A stretch of 64,000 nucleotides of DNA. Origin: Amaranthus tricolor (taxonomy: Eukaryota > Streptophyta > Magnoliopsida > Caryophyllales > Amaranthaceae). Position numbers and translations under genes: made by a program. The DNA lies in contig NC_080058.1 of the NCBI RefSeq assembly GCF_026212465.1, positions 22,878,109-22,942,108 of the forward strand. Direction: 5' to 3'. Under the pieces are notes generated by a model. It had not been told where the DNA came from. It searched no databases and worked only from the letters and a program-made list of their open reading frames with translations. This document shows positions 18,601 to 30,895 of this stretch, piece after piece (within the stretch, counting starts at the first letter, position 1; the number at the start of each line of letters is the position of its first letter).

Positions 18601-19956
18601 AACTTCATCCTCATATGTTCCCAAAGTCAAGACTACTGGGCACTGATGTTTTACTGAACCACTAGCCTTGTTGTCTAACCATTTCATTTTATAAGGATTA
18701 GGGTGAGCCTTAGTCTTTAGGTGTAACTCCTCCACTAACTGCTTACTGACACAATTTGCCTCACTCCCACTATCAATAATCAAATCACACACCTTCCCCT
18801 GTATTTTACATTTTATTTGGAAGATATTCTCTCTTTGGTCTGATTTTTTACTCAAGGGTGTGTTGTGAAAGCTCCTTCTAATAATGAGGTTCAAGTGCTC
18901 TTCCTCAGGGGGAATTTTTTCCAGCTCTCCCTCTCCTTCCTCCTCAGAATCTCCTTCAAAAGGGCGCCAGTTTCCCTGTTCATCTCTTATAAATGTACCA
19001 TCACCATCACTTAGGCTGGGAGGGTCTAACTCTTCCTCTTGCCCATTCTTTAACACCAGGAGTCTCTTAAGGTTAGTGTTTTGCCTAATGTCAGTCCATT
19101 CTTTCATGGTAAACGCCCTTGCATTGGGACAATCCCTCTTATAGTGTCCCCTCCCATTGCATTTAAAACAAATGATGTCCTGTGGCTTGGGGTTTGACTT
19201 TGTTCTGGGGGTGGTAGGTTTAGGTCCAGAGGGTGGTAACTCCTTTCTAGGCATGGTCACAGCACTAGTGTTCCTTGGGGTATAGGTCCTGTTGTTCCTC
19301 ATTTGGGGGTTTGCTGCCTTGTGTTGTCTCTCAATCTCCATGGCTATAGAGGTAGCAAGTTGTAGTGTAAGGTCAGGTGTATTCATCAATCTTTCCCTAA
19401 ATTCTTCCCTTAATCCAGCTATAAACTTTCCTACTTTATTTTCCTCTGGTTCATGAAGGTCACAAAGGTGATACAATCTCTCCCATTCATTCAGGTAGTC
19501 CTCTACTGACCTAGTTCCCTGCTTCATAGCATACAACTGTGCAATCAGTTGCTGCTTGTACGTGGCTGGGACATATCTCCTCTTCATTTGCTTCCTAAGT
19601 TTGTCCCAAGTGCTAATCCTATTCCTTTCTTCCCTAAGTCTTTGTTTTTGAATGCTTTCTAACCAAACTGCAACTGATTTGGTTAGTTTGATCTTGGCAA
19701 TCTTAAATTGTTGGTTTGGGGGTGTTTCTTTAAATTCAAAGTATTCTCCCATTCTTCTCTCCCATTCCAGGTACTTAGAGGGGTCATGTGATATGCCATC
19801 AAACTTAGGAAGATCGATTTTAATGGTCCGATCCTCATATGGTCGACAATTAGGGTTTGGTATTGGTGGTCTGTTGTTCTGATTATCGATCCCTAAATGT
19901 GCGAACAACCTATCCAATTTATCCTCAATAGCTTCAAACCTATCATCCCTTTCCAT
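15298..19956 (-). CDS. gag-pol: CRM Gag-Pol polyprotein
   Basis: 1552 residues from the ATG at 19956 (context ACCATGG). The frame is open a further 91 codons upstream to 20229, but that part is leader-like and hydrophobic, so I chose the internal ATG. Domains: Gag capsid region (about 50-215); zinc knuckle C263-C266-H271-C276; protease D395-S-G397; reverse transcriptase D677 and YLDD 739-742; RNase H D887, E924, D949, D992; integrase zinc H1068-H1075-C1105-C1108; integrase D1136, D1197, E1233 with 35 residues between the last two; GPY/F-type motif around 1370-1390. No canonical chromodomain is evident. The last ~128 residues (from about 1424) are encoded inside the 3' LTR and are polar and charged; in CRM elements this is the site of the putative chromatin-targeting motif. 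All active-site residues are present, so the element may be autonomous. Confidence 0.93.
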   Translation of the reverse strand: MERDDRFEAIEDKLDRLFAHLGIDNQNNRPPIPNPNCRPYEDRTIKIDLPKFDGISHDPSKYLEWERRMGEYFEFKETPPNQQFKIAKIKLTKSVAVWLESIQKQRLREERNRISTWDKLRKQMKRRYVPATYKQQLIAQLYAMKQGTRSVEDYLNEWERLYHLCDLHEPEENKVGKFIAGLREEFRERLMNTPDLTLQLATSIAMEIERQHKAANPQMRNNRTYTPRNTSAVTMPRKELPPSGPKPTTPRTKSNPKPQDIICFKCNGRGHYKRDCPNARAFTMKEWTDIRQNTNLKRLLVLKNGQEEELDPPSLSDGDGTFIRDEQGNWRPFEGDSEEEGEGELEKIPPEEEHLNLIIRRSFHNTPLSKKSDQRENIFQIKCKIQGKVCDLIIDSGSEANCVSKQLVEELHLKTKAHPNPYKMKWLDNKASGSVKHQCPVVLTLGTYEDEVLCDVLNMDACHLLLGRPWQYDKRAIHDGYDNTYTIRHNGKRKEFLPLPPHRAVPPNPSKEHVQLMNRKECEREVQGTEELYLLVTKEVQDPTPIPAEMARLLEQYKDVFPTELPPGLPPFRGVEHQIDLLPGASLPNKPAYRTNPKEAQELQRQVEDLMKRGYVRESLSPCAVPTLLVPKKDGTWRMCIDSRSVNNITIKYRFPIPRIDDILDELGGSQWFSKVDLRSGYHQIRMKTGDEWKTAFKTKYGLYEWLVMPFGLTGAPSTFMRLMNEILRPFLGKFIVVYLDDILIYSKDIAAHLDHLQQLFEVLRKQRLYAKLEKCNFLLPEVSFLGYIVGKEGVKVDPIKVQAIQEWPTPTTLTQIRSFHGLASFYRRFIRGFSSVMAPITECTKQGKFNWTPKAQQAFETLKGMMCSAPILKLPDFTKPFELECDASGMGIGAVLVQEGRPVAFFSEKLNNSRLNYSTYDKEFYAIIRALDHWSHYLRIQPFILHTDHESLKHINSQHKLSSRHARWVEFMQTFDFSAKYKVGKTNIIADALSRKYSMLGILSAKVLGFEFIKEQYQTCPDFANIYESCETTPQGLFSIHQGYLFKGNKLCIPKLPLRTVLVKEVHKGSIAGHFGIQKTLNMLAKHFYWPRMLGTVGKHILRCETCLKAKVTFHKGEYLPLPVANKPWEHISMDFMVALPKTRRGKDAIMVVVDRFSKMSHFIACTKTDDAQHIAKLYFAEIVRLHGIPKSIVSDRDSKFLSHFWKTLWRMLGTKLLFSTAYHPQTDGQTEVTNRTLGTLLRSLVTTNVREWDLKLCYAEFAFNRSPSRATKHTPFECVYGSNPLLPVNLIEVPICDSKTEEAADLVKQMEEIHKQVHTNLEETNKKYKKQADKHLRARMPIQEGDQVWVYARKKRFPHLRRNKLQPRAIGPYKVLKKIGENAFEVQLPAEFNVSPIFNIGDLTRHQPVQELRTILPQEGGVDAKASKDKHATEASDHTNGHSSTPNDHGTREDSNDTLDMTKRDLKRLQEAETSQNILEKQDERSNKPTKCRNRTTVDSDDQLTLLTLLSSDQDYLNQEEDVNGISLHGPSHRGPRVLLTNHQEDPRIG
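15686..15698 (-). other. Polypurine tract of CRM element
   Basis: On the - strand AAGAGGGAGGAGT directly precedes the 3' LTR start. It lies inside the polyprotein coding frame. Confidence 0.85.
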
Positions 19957-20303
19957 GGTCTCTAAGTCACAACAGCTAGATAACCAGCACAGAATAATCC
20001 CAAGTTTTTCAAATATCGAACAAGAAAAATCGCTAAATTCAGAGAACAAATCGTGTCCAGATACAAAAAGAATGATGTAATGAATTGCAAATCTGAAATG
20101 ACAATTAAAAATGAATTCAAAGTAAAGGAAGACACTCCCTGAACGTTGTAGGAATGGAAATGCACAAATCTCCAATTCTTTCGTTTTGTAATCGCCTTCA
20201 GACTCCCTCTTCAAAATAACCCAGAACAAATGACCAGTTCTTCAAAATGTCCTTCTGATATACTCTTCTTTGTCCCTTACGTGAATTTGCTCTGATACCA
20301 AGT
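19957..20303 (-). other. CRM untranslated leader
   Basis: 347 bp between the 5' LTR and the chosen start codon. It holds the primer-binding site and otherwise AT-rich sequence. It is open in the gag frame from 20229, but I see no domain in that stretch. Confidence 0.7.
20289..20300 (-). other. Primer-binding site of CRM element (tRNA-Met initiator)
   Basis: On the - strand TGGTATCAGAGC, three bases after the LTR end at 20304. It is the same 12 bases as the copia primer site. Confidence 0.93.
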
Positions 20304-21249
20304 TGATGCAAAACAAAGACTGAATATGGTCTTTGTTATGCAAAGATCAATGTGGGATCAAGAGATTATCCAATTACTCACGCACAATCCTAAATCACTC
20401 GATGCAAAGGGGTTTAGAACACTCAGAACAATCAAGAAGGTGGTTCTTGATTTTCTGATGTCTGCACTGGTGGACGTTGTTCCACTCCTTTACAACCTTC
20501 TACAGAAACTCAAAGCAAGGAGGATGATTCCTTGCCTTGTGTGATTCCCTGAGAATATAGGTTTGCTTGAAAACCTATGAATTCTCCGGCCAAAGATGAA
20601 CCTCCTTGGAACAAGTTTGCAAACAAACTCAAAAACAATCAAACACTTTGTCTGAAAATGAAACTCTGATTTTTATTATCAATATGCAACGTCCTCAATT
20701 ACATGAGCATCCTACGTATTTATAAGGTTTTACAATCCAGAAAATAGCCGTTACAAGGCTTTGACAAATGCACATGGCAAAAACTAACAAAACAGAAACT
20801 TAAAACAAGGCCAACACTTAGCCAAAAAAACGGACGTTCTTTTCTTCTGACCAGGCCTCCTTTAGCCTATCCTAGGGTCTTCCTGGTGGTTTGTCAGCAG
20901 CACCCTAGGGCCTCTATGGCTTGGTCCATGTAAGGAGATGCCATTGACGTCTTCCTCTTGGTTCAGGTAATCCTGGTCTGAGCTCAGTAACGTCAGCAAG
21001 GTCAGCTGGTCGTCAGAATCAACTGTTGTTCTGTTCCTGCATTCTGTTGGCTTGTTTGAGCGTTCATCTTGTTTTTCTAAGATGTTTTGGCTTGTCTCAG
21101 CTTCTTGGAGTCTTTTTAGGTCCCTTTTAGTCATGTCCAAGGTGTCATTGCTGTCTTCCCTTGTTCCATGGTCATTTGGCGTAGATGAATGCCCATTCGT
21201 ATGGTCTGATGCCTCTGTTGCATGCTTGTCCTTTGATGCCTTTGCATCA
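20304..21249 (-). repeat. 5' LTR of CRM element (right copy)
   Basis: 946 bp, two mismatches to the left copy, no indel. On the - strand it carries the promoter (TATA box 20717-20724) and leads into the primer site. The open frame at 20862-21275 is the LTR copy of the polyprotein C-terminus running into satellite and is not a separate gene. Confidence 0.96.
20717..20724 (-). promoter_or_regulatory. TATA box of CRM 5' LTR
   Basis: TATAAATA on the - strand, a strong plant TATA match. An identical copy is at 15153-15160. It lies 138 bp downstream of the point corresponding to the polyprotein stop, which supports U3 being partly coding. Confidence 0.7.
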
Positions 21250-21254
21250 ATCAT
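21250..21254. other. Target-site duplication, right copy (ATCAT)
   Basis: Five bases following the LTR end TTTGCATCA; identical to 14735-14739. Confidence 0.92.
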
Positions 21255-21809
21255 TGATCCTTGTTCGTTCTTCATCGTTCATTCTTCAATGATCATTGAT
21301 CCTTGTTCATTTTTCATCGTTCATTCTTCATTGATCATTGATCCTTGTTCATTCTTCATCGTTCATTCTTCAATGATCATTGATCCTTGTTCATTCTTCA
21401 TCGTTCATTCTTCAATGACCATTGATCCTTGTTCATTCTTCATCGTTCATTCTTCATTGATCTTTAATCCTTGTTCATTCTTCATCGTTCATTCTTCATT
21501 GATCATTGATCCTTGTTCATTCTTCATCGTTCATTGATCATTGATCAAGTATCCTTGTTTATTCTTCATCGTTTATTCTTCATTGATCATTGATCCTTGT
21601 TCATTCTTCATCGTTCATTCTTCAATGATCTTTGATCCTTGTTCATTCTTCATCGTTCATTCTCCATTGATCATTGATCCTTGTTCATTCTTACTCATTC
21701 ATTCTTCATTTATCATTCATCCTTGTTTATTCTTCATCGTTCATTCTTCAATGAACATTGATCCTTGTTCATTCTTCATCGTTCATTCTTCATTGTTCAT
21801 TCTTCATCG
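21250..21809 (+). repeat. Higher-order repeat copy 2, part right of the CRM insertion
   Basis: Matches 12470-13028 with few differences (offset 8780). Together with 13029-14739 it rebuilds one unit that was split by the CRM element. The right end is approximate. Confidence 0.7.
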
Positions 21810-21899
21810 TTCATTCTTCAATGATCAATGATCCTTGTTCATTCTTCATTGTTCATTCTTCAGTCATCATTGATCCTTGTTCATTCTTCATCGTTCATG

Positions 21900-24193
21900 C
21901 TTCATTGATCATTGATCCTTGTTCATTCTTCATCGATCATTGTTCATTGATCATTGATCCTTGTTCTATCTTTATTGTTCATTCTTCATCCTTAATTCTT
22001 CATTGATCATTGATCCTTGTTCATTCATCATTGTTCATTCTTCAAAGATCATTGATCCTTGTTCATTCTTCATCGTTCATTCTTGATTGATCATTGATCC
22101 TTGTTCATGCTTCATGTTCATTCTTCATCGATCATCGATCTGTGTTCATTCTTCATCGTTCATTCTTCAAGGATCAATGATCCTTGTTCATTCTTCATCG
22201 TTCATTCTTCATTGACCACTGATCCTTGTTCATTCTTCATCGTTCATTCTTCATTGATCATTAATCCTTGTTCATTCTTCATCGTTCATTCTTCATTGAT
22301 CATTGATCCTTGTTCATTATTCATCATTCATTCTTCAATGATCTTTGATCCTTGTTCATTCTTCATCGTTCACTCTTCATTGATCATTGATCCTTGTTCA
22401 TTCTTACTCGTTCATTCTTCATTGATCATTCATCCTTGTTCATTCTTCATCGTTCATTCTTCAATGATCATTGATCCTTGTGCATTCTTCATCGTTCATT
22501 CTTCAATTATCAATCATCCTTGTACATTCTTCATCGTTCATTCTTCAATGATCATTGATCCTTGTTCATGCTTCATCGTTCATTCTTCATTGATCATCGA
22601 TCCTTGGTGATTCTTCATCGTTGATTCTTCAATGATCAATGATCCTTGTTCATTCTTCATCGTTCATTCTTAGTTGCTAATTGATCCTTGTTCATTCTTC
22701 ATCGTTCATTCTTCAATGATCATTGATCCTTATTCATTCTTCATCGTTCATTCTTCAATGATCATTGATCCTTGTTCATTCTTAATCGTTCATTCTTCAT
22801 TGAAAATTCATCCTTGTTCATTCTTCATCGTTCATTCTTCAATGATTATTGATCCTTGTTCATTCTTCATCGTTCATTCTTCAATGATTATTGATCCTTG
22901 TGCATTCTTCATCGTTCATTGTTCATTGATCATTGATCCTTGTTCATTCTTACTCGTTCATTCTTCATTGATCATTCATCCTTGTTCATTATTCATCGTT
23001 CATTCTTCAATGATCATTGATCCATGTTCATTCTTTAATGATCAATCATCCTTGTACATTCTTCATCGTTCATTCTTCAATTATCGTGGATCCTTGTTCA
23101 TGCTTCATCCTTCATTCCTCATTGATCATCGTTCCTTGTTCATTCTTCATCGTTCATGCTTCATTGATCATTGATCTTGGTTCATTCATAATCGTTCATT
23201 CATTATTGATCATTTATCCTTGTTTATTCTTCATCGTTCATTCTTCATTGATCATTGATCCTTGTTCATTCTTCATCGTTCATTCTTCAATGATCATTGA
23301 TCCTTGTTCATTCTTCATCGTTCATTCTTCAATGATCATTGATCCTTTTTCATTCTTCATCGTTCATTCTTCATTGAAAATTCATCCTTGTTCATTCTTC
23401 ACCGTTCATTCTTCAATGATGATTGATCCTTGTTCACTCTTCATCGTTCATTCTTCAATGATCGTTGATCCTTGTTCATTCTTCATCGATCATTGTTCAT
23501 TGATCATTGATCCTTGTTCTATCTTCATTGTTCATTCTTCATCCTTAATTCTTCATTGATCATTGATCCTTGTTCATTCTTCATTGTTCATTCTTCAAAC
23601 ATCATTGATCCTTGTTCATTCTTCATCGTTCATTCTTGATTGATCATTGATCCTTGTTCATGCTTCATGTTCATTCTTCATCGATCATCGATCCGTGTTC
23701 ATTCTTCATCGTTCATTCTTCAAGGATCAATGATCCTTGTTCATTCTTCATCGTTCATTCTTCATTGACCATTGATCCTTGTTCATTCTTCATCGTTCAT
23801 TCTTCATTGATCATTAATCCTTGTTCATTCTTCATCGTTCATTCTTCATTGATCATTGATCCTTGTTCATTCTTCATCGTTCATTCTTCAATGATCTTTG
23901 ATCCTTGTTCATTCTTCATCGTTCATTCTTCATTGATCATTGATCCTTGTTCATTCTTACTCGTTCATTCTTCATTGATCATTCATCCTTGTTCATTCTT
24001 CATCGTTCATTCTTCAATGATCATTGATCCTTGTGCATTCTTCATCGTTTATTCTTCAATGATCAATCATCCTTGTACATTCTTCATCGTTCATTCTTCA
24101 ATGATCATTGATCCTTGTTCATGCTTCATCGTTCATTCTTCATTGATCATCGATCCTTGGTGATTCTTCATCGTTGATTCTTCAATGATCAAT
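21900..24193 (+). repeat. Higher-order repeat, period 1553 bp
   Basis: Blocks at 22101 and 23654 and block ends at 22006 and 23559 recur with offset 1553, which is 37 monomers minus one base. Further downstream the match continues with a two-monomer deletion (offset 1469 near 22901/24370). Confidence 0.65.
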
Positions 24194-27100
24194 GATCCTT
24201 GTTCATTCTTCATCGTTCATTCTTCTTTGATCATTGATCCTTGTTCATTCTTAATCGTTCATTCTTCATTGAACATTCATCCTTGTTCATTCTTCATCGT
24301 TCATTCTTCAATGATTATTGATCCTTGTTCATTCTTCATCGTTAATTCTTCAATGATCATTGATCCTTGTGCATTCTTCATCGTTCATTGTTCATTGATC
24401 ATTGATCCTTGTTCATTCTTACTCGTTCATTCTTCATTGATCATTCATCCTTGTTCATTCTTCATCGTTCATTCTTCAATGATCATTGATCTTTGTTCAT
24501 TCTTCATCGTTCATTCTTCATTGTTCATTCTTCATCGTTGATTCTTCCATGATCAATGATCCTTGTTCATTCTTCATTGTTCATTCTTCAATCATCATTG
24601 ATCCTTGTTCATTCTTCATCGTTCATGCTTCATTGATCATTGATCCTGGTTCATTCATCATCGTTCATTCATTATTGATCATTTATCCTTGTTCATTCTT
24701 CATCGTTCATTCTTCATTGATCATTGATCCTTGTTCATTCTTCATCGTTCATTCTTCAATGATCATTGATCCTTGTTCATTCTTCATCGTACATTCTTCA
24801 TTGAACATTCATCCTTGTTCATTCTTCATCGTTCATTCTTCAATGATGACTGATCCTTGTTTACTCTTCATCGTTCATTCTTCAATGATCGTTGATCCTT
24901 GTTCATTCTTCATCGTTCATTGTTCATTGATCATTGATCCTTGTTCATTTTTCATTATTCATTCTTCAATGATCAATGATCCTTGTTCATTCTTCATCGT
25001 TCATTCTTCATTGATCATTGATCCTTGTTCATTTTTCATCGTTCATTCATTATTGATCATTTATCTTTGTTCATTCTTCATCGTTCATTCTTCATTGACC
25101 ATTGATCCTTGTTCATTCTTCATCGTTCATTCTTCATTGATCATTATCCTTGTTCATTCTTCATCGTTCATTCTTAATTGATCATTGATCCTTGTTCATT
25201 CTTTATCGTTCATTCTTCAATGATCTTTGATCCTTGTTCATTCTTCATCGTTAGTTCTTCATTGATCATTGATCCTTATTCATTCTTACTCGTTAATTCT
25301 TAATTGATCATTCATCCTTGTTCATTCTTCATCGTTCATTCTTGAATGATCATTTACCCTTGTGCATTCTTCATCGTTCATTCTTCAATGATCAATCATC
25401 CTTGTACATTCTTCATCGTTCATTCTTCAATGATCATTGATCCTTGTTCATGCTTCATCGTTCATTCTTCATTGATCATCGATCCTTGGTGATTCTTCAT
25501 CGTTAATTCTTCAATGATCAATGATCCTTGTTCATTCTTCATCGATCATTCTTCATTGATAATTGATCCTTGTTCATTCTTCATCGTTCATTCTTCAATG
25601 ATAATTGATCCTTATTCATTCTTCATCGTTCATTCTTCAATGATCATTGATCCTTGTTCATTCTTCATCGTTCATTCTTCATTGAACATTCATCCTTGTT
25701 CATTCTTCATCGTTCATTCTTCAATGATGATTGATCCTTCTTCATTCTTCATCGTTCATTCTTCAATGATCATTGATCCTTGTGCATTCTTCATCGTTCA
25801 TTGTTCATTGATCATTGTTCCTTGTTCATTCTTACTCGTTCATTCTTCATTGATCATTCATCCTTGTATATTCTTCATCGTTCATTCTTCAATGATCATT
25901 GATCCTTGTTCATTATTCATCCTTCATTCTTCATTGATCATCGATCCTTTTTCATTCTTCATCCTTCATTCTTCATTGATCATTGATCCTTGTTCATTCT
26001 TCATCGTTCATTCATTATTGATCATTTATCCTTGTTCATTCTTCGTCGTTCATTCTTCATTGGCCATTGATCCTTGTTCATTTTTCATCGTTCATTCTTC
26101 ATTGATCATTAATCCTTGTTCATTCTTTATCGTTCATTCTTCATAAATCATTGATCCTTGTTCATTCTTCATCGTTAGTTCTTCATTGATTATTGATCCT
26201 TATTCATTCTTACTCGTTCATTCTTCATTGATCATTCATCCTTGTTCATTCTTCATCGTTCATTCTTCAATAATCATTTATCCTTGTGCATTCTACATCG
26301 TTCGTTCTTAAATGATCAATCATCCTTGTACATTCTTCATCGTTCATTCTTAAATGATCATTGATCCTTGTTCATGCTTCATCGTTCATTCTTCATTGAT
26401 CGTCGATCCTTGGTGATTCTTCATCGTTGATTCTTCAATGATCAATGATCCTTGTTCATTCTTCATCGTTCATTCTTCATTGATAATTGATCCTTGTTCA
26501 TTCTTCATCGTTCATTCTTCAATGATAATTGATCCTTATTCATTCTTCATCGTTCATTCTTCAATGTTCATTGATCGTTGTTCATTCTTCATCGTTCATT
26601 CTTCATTGAACATTCATCCTTGTTTATTCTTCATCGTTCATTCTTCAATGATGATTGATCCTTGTTCATTCTTCATCGTTCATTCTTCAATGATCATTGA
26701 TCCTTGTGCATTCTTCATCGTTCATTGTTCATTGATCATTGATCCTTGTTCATTCTTACTCGTTCATTCTTCATTGATCATTGATCCTTGTTCATTCTTC
26801 ATCGTTCATTATTCATTGATCATTGATCCTTGTTAATTCTTCATCGTTAGTTCTTCATTGATTGTTGATCCTTATTCATTCTTACTCGTTCATTCTTCAT
26901 TGATCAATCATCCTTGTACATTCTTCATCGTTCATTCTTCAATGATCATTGATCCTTGTTCTTGCTTCATCGTTCATTCTTCATTGATCGTCGATCCTTG
27001 GTGATTCTTCATCGTTGATTCTTCAATGATCAATGATCCTTGTTCATTCTTCATCGTTCATTCTTCATTGATAATTGATCCTTGTTCATTCTTCATCGTT

Positions 27101-30100
27101 CATTCTTCAATGATAATTGATCCTTATTCATTCTTCATCGTTCATTCTTCAATGATCATTGATCCTTGTTCATTCTTCATCGTTCATTCTTCATTGAACA
27201 TTCATCCTTGTTCATTCTTCATCGTTCATTCTTCAATGATCATTGATCCTTGTTCATTCTTTAATGATCAATCATCCTTGTACATTCTTCATTGTTCATT
27301 CTTCAATGATCATTGATCCTTGTTCATGCTTCATCCTTCATTCTTCATTGATCATCGATCCTTTTTCATTCTTCATCGTTAATTCTTCAATGATCAATGA
27401 TCCTTATTCATTATTCATCGTTCATTCTTCATTGATCATTGATCGTTGTTTATTCTTCATCGTTCATTCTTCATTGATCATTGATCCTTGTTCATTTTTC
27501 ATCGTTCATTCTTCATTGATCATTGATCCTTGTTCATTCTTCATCGTTCATTATTCATTGATCAATGATCCTTGTTCATTCTTCATCGTTCATTCTTTAT
27601 TGATCATTGATCCTTGTTCATTTTTCATTGTTCATCCTTCATTGATCATTCACCCTTGTTCATTCTTCATCGTTCATTCCTCATTGATCATTGATTCTTG
27701 TTCGTTCTTCATCGTTCATTCTTCAATGATCATTGATCCTTGTTCATTTTTCATCTTTCATTCTTCATTGATCATTGATCCTTGTTCATTCTTCATCGTT
27801 CATTCTTCAATGATCATATATCCTTGTTTATTCTTCATCGTTCATTCTTCATTGATCATTAATCCTTGTTCATTCTTCATCGTTCATTCTTCATTGATCA
27901 TTGATCCTTGTTCATTCTTCATCGTTCATTCGCATTGATCATTGATCCTTGTTCATTTTTCATCGTTCATTCTTCATTGATCATTGATCCTTGTTCATTC
28001 TTCATCGTTCATTCCTCATTGATCATTGATCCTTGTTCGTTCTTCATCGTTCATTCTTCAAAGATCATTGATCCTTGTTAATTTTTCATCGTTCATTCTT
28101 CATTGATTATTGATCCTTGTTCATGCTTCTTCGTTCATTCTTTATCGATCATCGATCCTTGTTCATTCTTCATCGTTCATTCTTCAATGAGCAATGCTCG
28201 TTGTTCATTCTTCATCGTTCATTCTTCATTGATCATTGATCCTTGTTCATTCTTCATCGTTCATTCATTATTGATCATTTATCCTTGTTCATTCTTCGTC
28301 GTTCATTCTTCATTGGCCATTGATCCTTGTTCATTTTTCATCGTTCATTCTTCATTGATCATTAATCCTTGATCATTCTTTATCGTTCATTCTTCATAAA
28401 TCATTGATCCTTGTTCATTCTTCATCGTTCATTCTTCATTGATCATTGATCCTTGTTAATTCTTCATCGTTCATTCTTCATTGATCTTTGATCCTTGTTC
28501 ATTCTTCATCGTTCATTCTTCTTTGATCATTGATGCTTGTTCATTCTCACTCGTTCATTCTTCTTTGATCATTCATCCTAGTTCTTTCTTCATCGTTCAT
28601 TCTTCAATGATCATTGATCCTTGTTCATTCTTCATCGTTTATTCTTCAATGATCAATCATCCTTATCCATCCTTCATCGTTCATTCTTCAATGATCATTG
28701 ATCCTTGTTCATGCTTCATCCTTCATTCTTCATTGATCATCGATCCTTGTTCATTCTTCATCGTTGATTCTTCAATGATCAACGATCCTTGTTCATTCTT
28801 CATCGTTCATTCTTGAATGATCATTGATCCTTGTTCATTCTTCATCTTTCATTCTTCATTGATCATTGATCCTTGTTCATTCATGATCGTTCATTCATTA
28901 TTGATCATTTATCCTTGTTCATTCTTCATCGTTCATTCTTCATTGATTATTGATCCTTGTTCATTATTCATCGTTCATTCTTCAATGATCATTGATCCCT
29001 GTTCATTCTTCATCGTTCATTCTTCAATGATCATTGATCCTTGTTCATTCTTCATCGTTCATTCTTCATTGAACATTCATCCTTGTTCATTCTTCATCAT
29101 TCATTCTTCTTTGATCATTCATCCTTGTTCATGCTTCATCGTTCATTCTTCAATGATCATTTATCCTTGTGCATTCTTCATCGTTCCTTCTTCAATGATC
29201 AATCATCCTTGTACATTCTTCATCGTTCATTCTTCAATGATCAATGATCCCTGTTCATTCTTCATCGTTCATTCTTCATTGATAATTGATCCTTGTTCAT
29301 TCTTCATCGTTCATTCTTCATTGATCATTGATCCTTGTTCATTCTTCATCGTTCATTATTCATTGATCATTGATCCTTGTTCATTCTTCATCGTTAGTTC
29401 TTCATTGATGATTGATCCTTATTCATTCTTACTCGTTTATTCTTCATTGATCATTCAACCTTGTACATTCTTCATCGTTCATTCTTCAATTATCATTGAT
29501 CCTTGTTCATTCTTCATCCTTCATTCTTCATTGATCATCGATCCTTTTTCATTCTTCATCGTTGATTCTTCAATGATCAATGATCCTTGTTCATTCTTCA
29601 TTGATCATTGATCGTTATTCATTCTTCATCGTTCATTCTTCATTGATCATTGATCCTTGTTCATTTTTCATCGTTCATTCTTCATTGATCATTGATCCTT
29701 GTTCATTCTTCATCGTTCATTATTCATTGATCATTGATCCTTGTTCATTCTTCATCGTTATTTCTTCATTGTTTATTGATCCTTATTCATTCTTACTCGT
29801 TCATTCTTCATTGATCATTCATCCTTGTTCATTCTTCATCGTTCATTCTTCAATGATCATTTATCCTTGTGCATTCTACATCGTTCATTCTTCAATGATC
29901 AATCATCCTTGTACATTCTTCATCGTTCATTCTTCAATGATCATTGATCCTTGTTCATGCTTTATCGTTCATTCTTCATTGATCGTCGATCCTTGGTGAT
30001 TCTTCATCGTTGATTCGTCAATGATCAATGATCCTTGTTCATTCTTCATCGTTCATTCTTCATTGATAATTGATCCTTGTTCATTCTTCATCGTTCATTC

Positions 30101-30895
30101 TTCAATGATAATTGATCCTTATTCATTCTTCATCGTTCATTCTTCAATGATCATTGATCCTTGTTCATTCTTCATCGTTCATTCTTCATTGAACATTCAT
30201 CCTTGTTTATTCTTCATCCTTCATTCTTCAATGATGATTGATCCTTGTTCATTCTTCATCGTTCATTCTTCAATGATCATTGATCCTTGTGCATTCTTCA
30301 TCGTTCATTTTTCATTGATCATTGATCCTTGTTCATTCTTCATCGTTCATTCTTCAATGATCATTCATCCTTGTTCATTCTTCATCGTTCATTCTTCAAT
30401 GATCATTGATCCTTGTTCATTCTTTAATGATCAATCATCCTTGTACATTCTTCATTGTTCATTCTTCAATGATCATTGATCCTTGTTCATGCTTCATCCT
30501 TCATTCTTCATTGATCATCAATCCTTTTTCATTCTTCATCGTTGATTCTTCAATGATCAATGATCCTTATTCATTCTTCATCGTTCATTCTTCATTGATC
30601 ATTGATCGTTGTTCATTCTTCATCGTTCATTCTTCATTCTTCATTGATCATTGATCCTTGTTCATTTTTCATCGTTCATTCTTCATTGATCATTGATCCT
30701 TGTTCATTCTTCATCGTTCATTATTCATTGATCAATGATCCTTGTTCATTCTTCATCGTTCATTCTTCATTGATCATTGATCCTTGTTCATTTTTCATCG
30801 TTCATCCTTCATTGATCATTCACCCTTGTTCATTCTTCATCGTTCATTCCTCATTGATCATTGATCCTCGTTCGTTCTTCATCGTTCATTCTTAA
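24194..30895 (+). repeat. Satellite segment with mixed, short-range duplications
   Basis: A marker block beginning after a CCTTGGTGATTC monomer recurs at about 25514, 26438, 27026 and 30021. Variant order differs between copies, so no single period fits. No other sequence class is seen. Confidence 0.6.

Larger units (their letters stand above)
14740..21249 (-). mobile_element. Complete Ty3/gypsy LTR retrotransposon, CRM (centromeric) lineage
   Basis: 6510 bp with 946-bp LTRs, target duplication ATCAT, tRNA-Met primer site, polypurine tract and one intact Gag-Pol frame. The LTRs differ at only two positions (14904/20468 and 15480/21044), about 0.2%, so insertion is very recent (about 0.08 Myr at 1.3e-8 per site per year). 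The LTR termini form the perfect inverted repeat TGATGCAAA / TTTGCATCA. The RT, RNase H and integrase motifs read as the CRM clade of chromoviruses. Overlap of the coding frame with the 3' LTR and TGATG...CATCA ends are, as I recall, features of CRM elements. The element is nested in the 42-bp satellite. Confidence 0.93.

Noticed and set aside
15488..20165. Open frames on the + strand and in other frames inside the CRM element
   Set aside because: They are shadows of the intact polyprotein frame on the - strand.
19957..20229. 91-codon upstream extension of the CRM polyprotein
   Set aside because: The ATG at 19956 has a good start context and begins the Gag-like sequence. The extension is hydrophobic and lies in the leader.
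14743..21246. CRM borders set three bases further in (TGCAAA...TTTGCA)
   Set aside because: Those borders give no matching target duplication; TGATGC...GCATCA gives ATCAT on both sides and fits the empty paralogous site.
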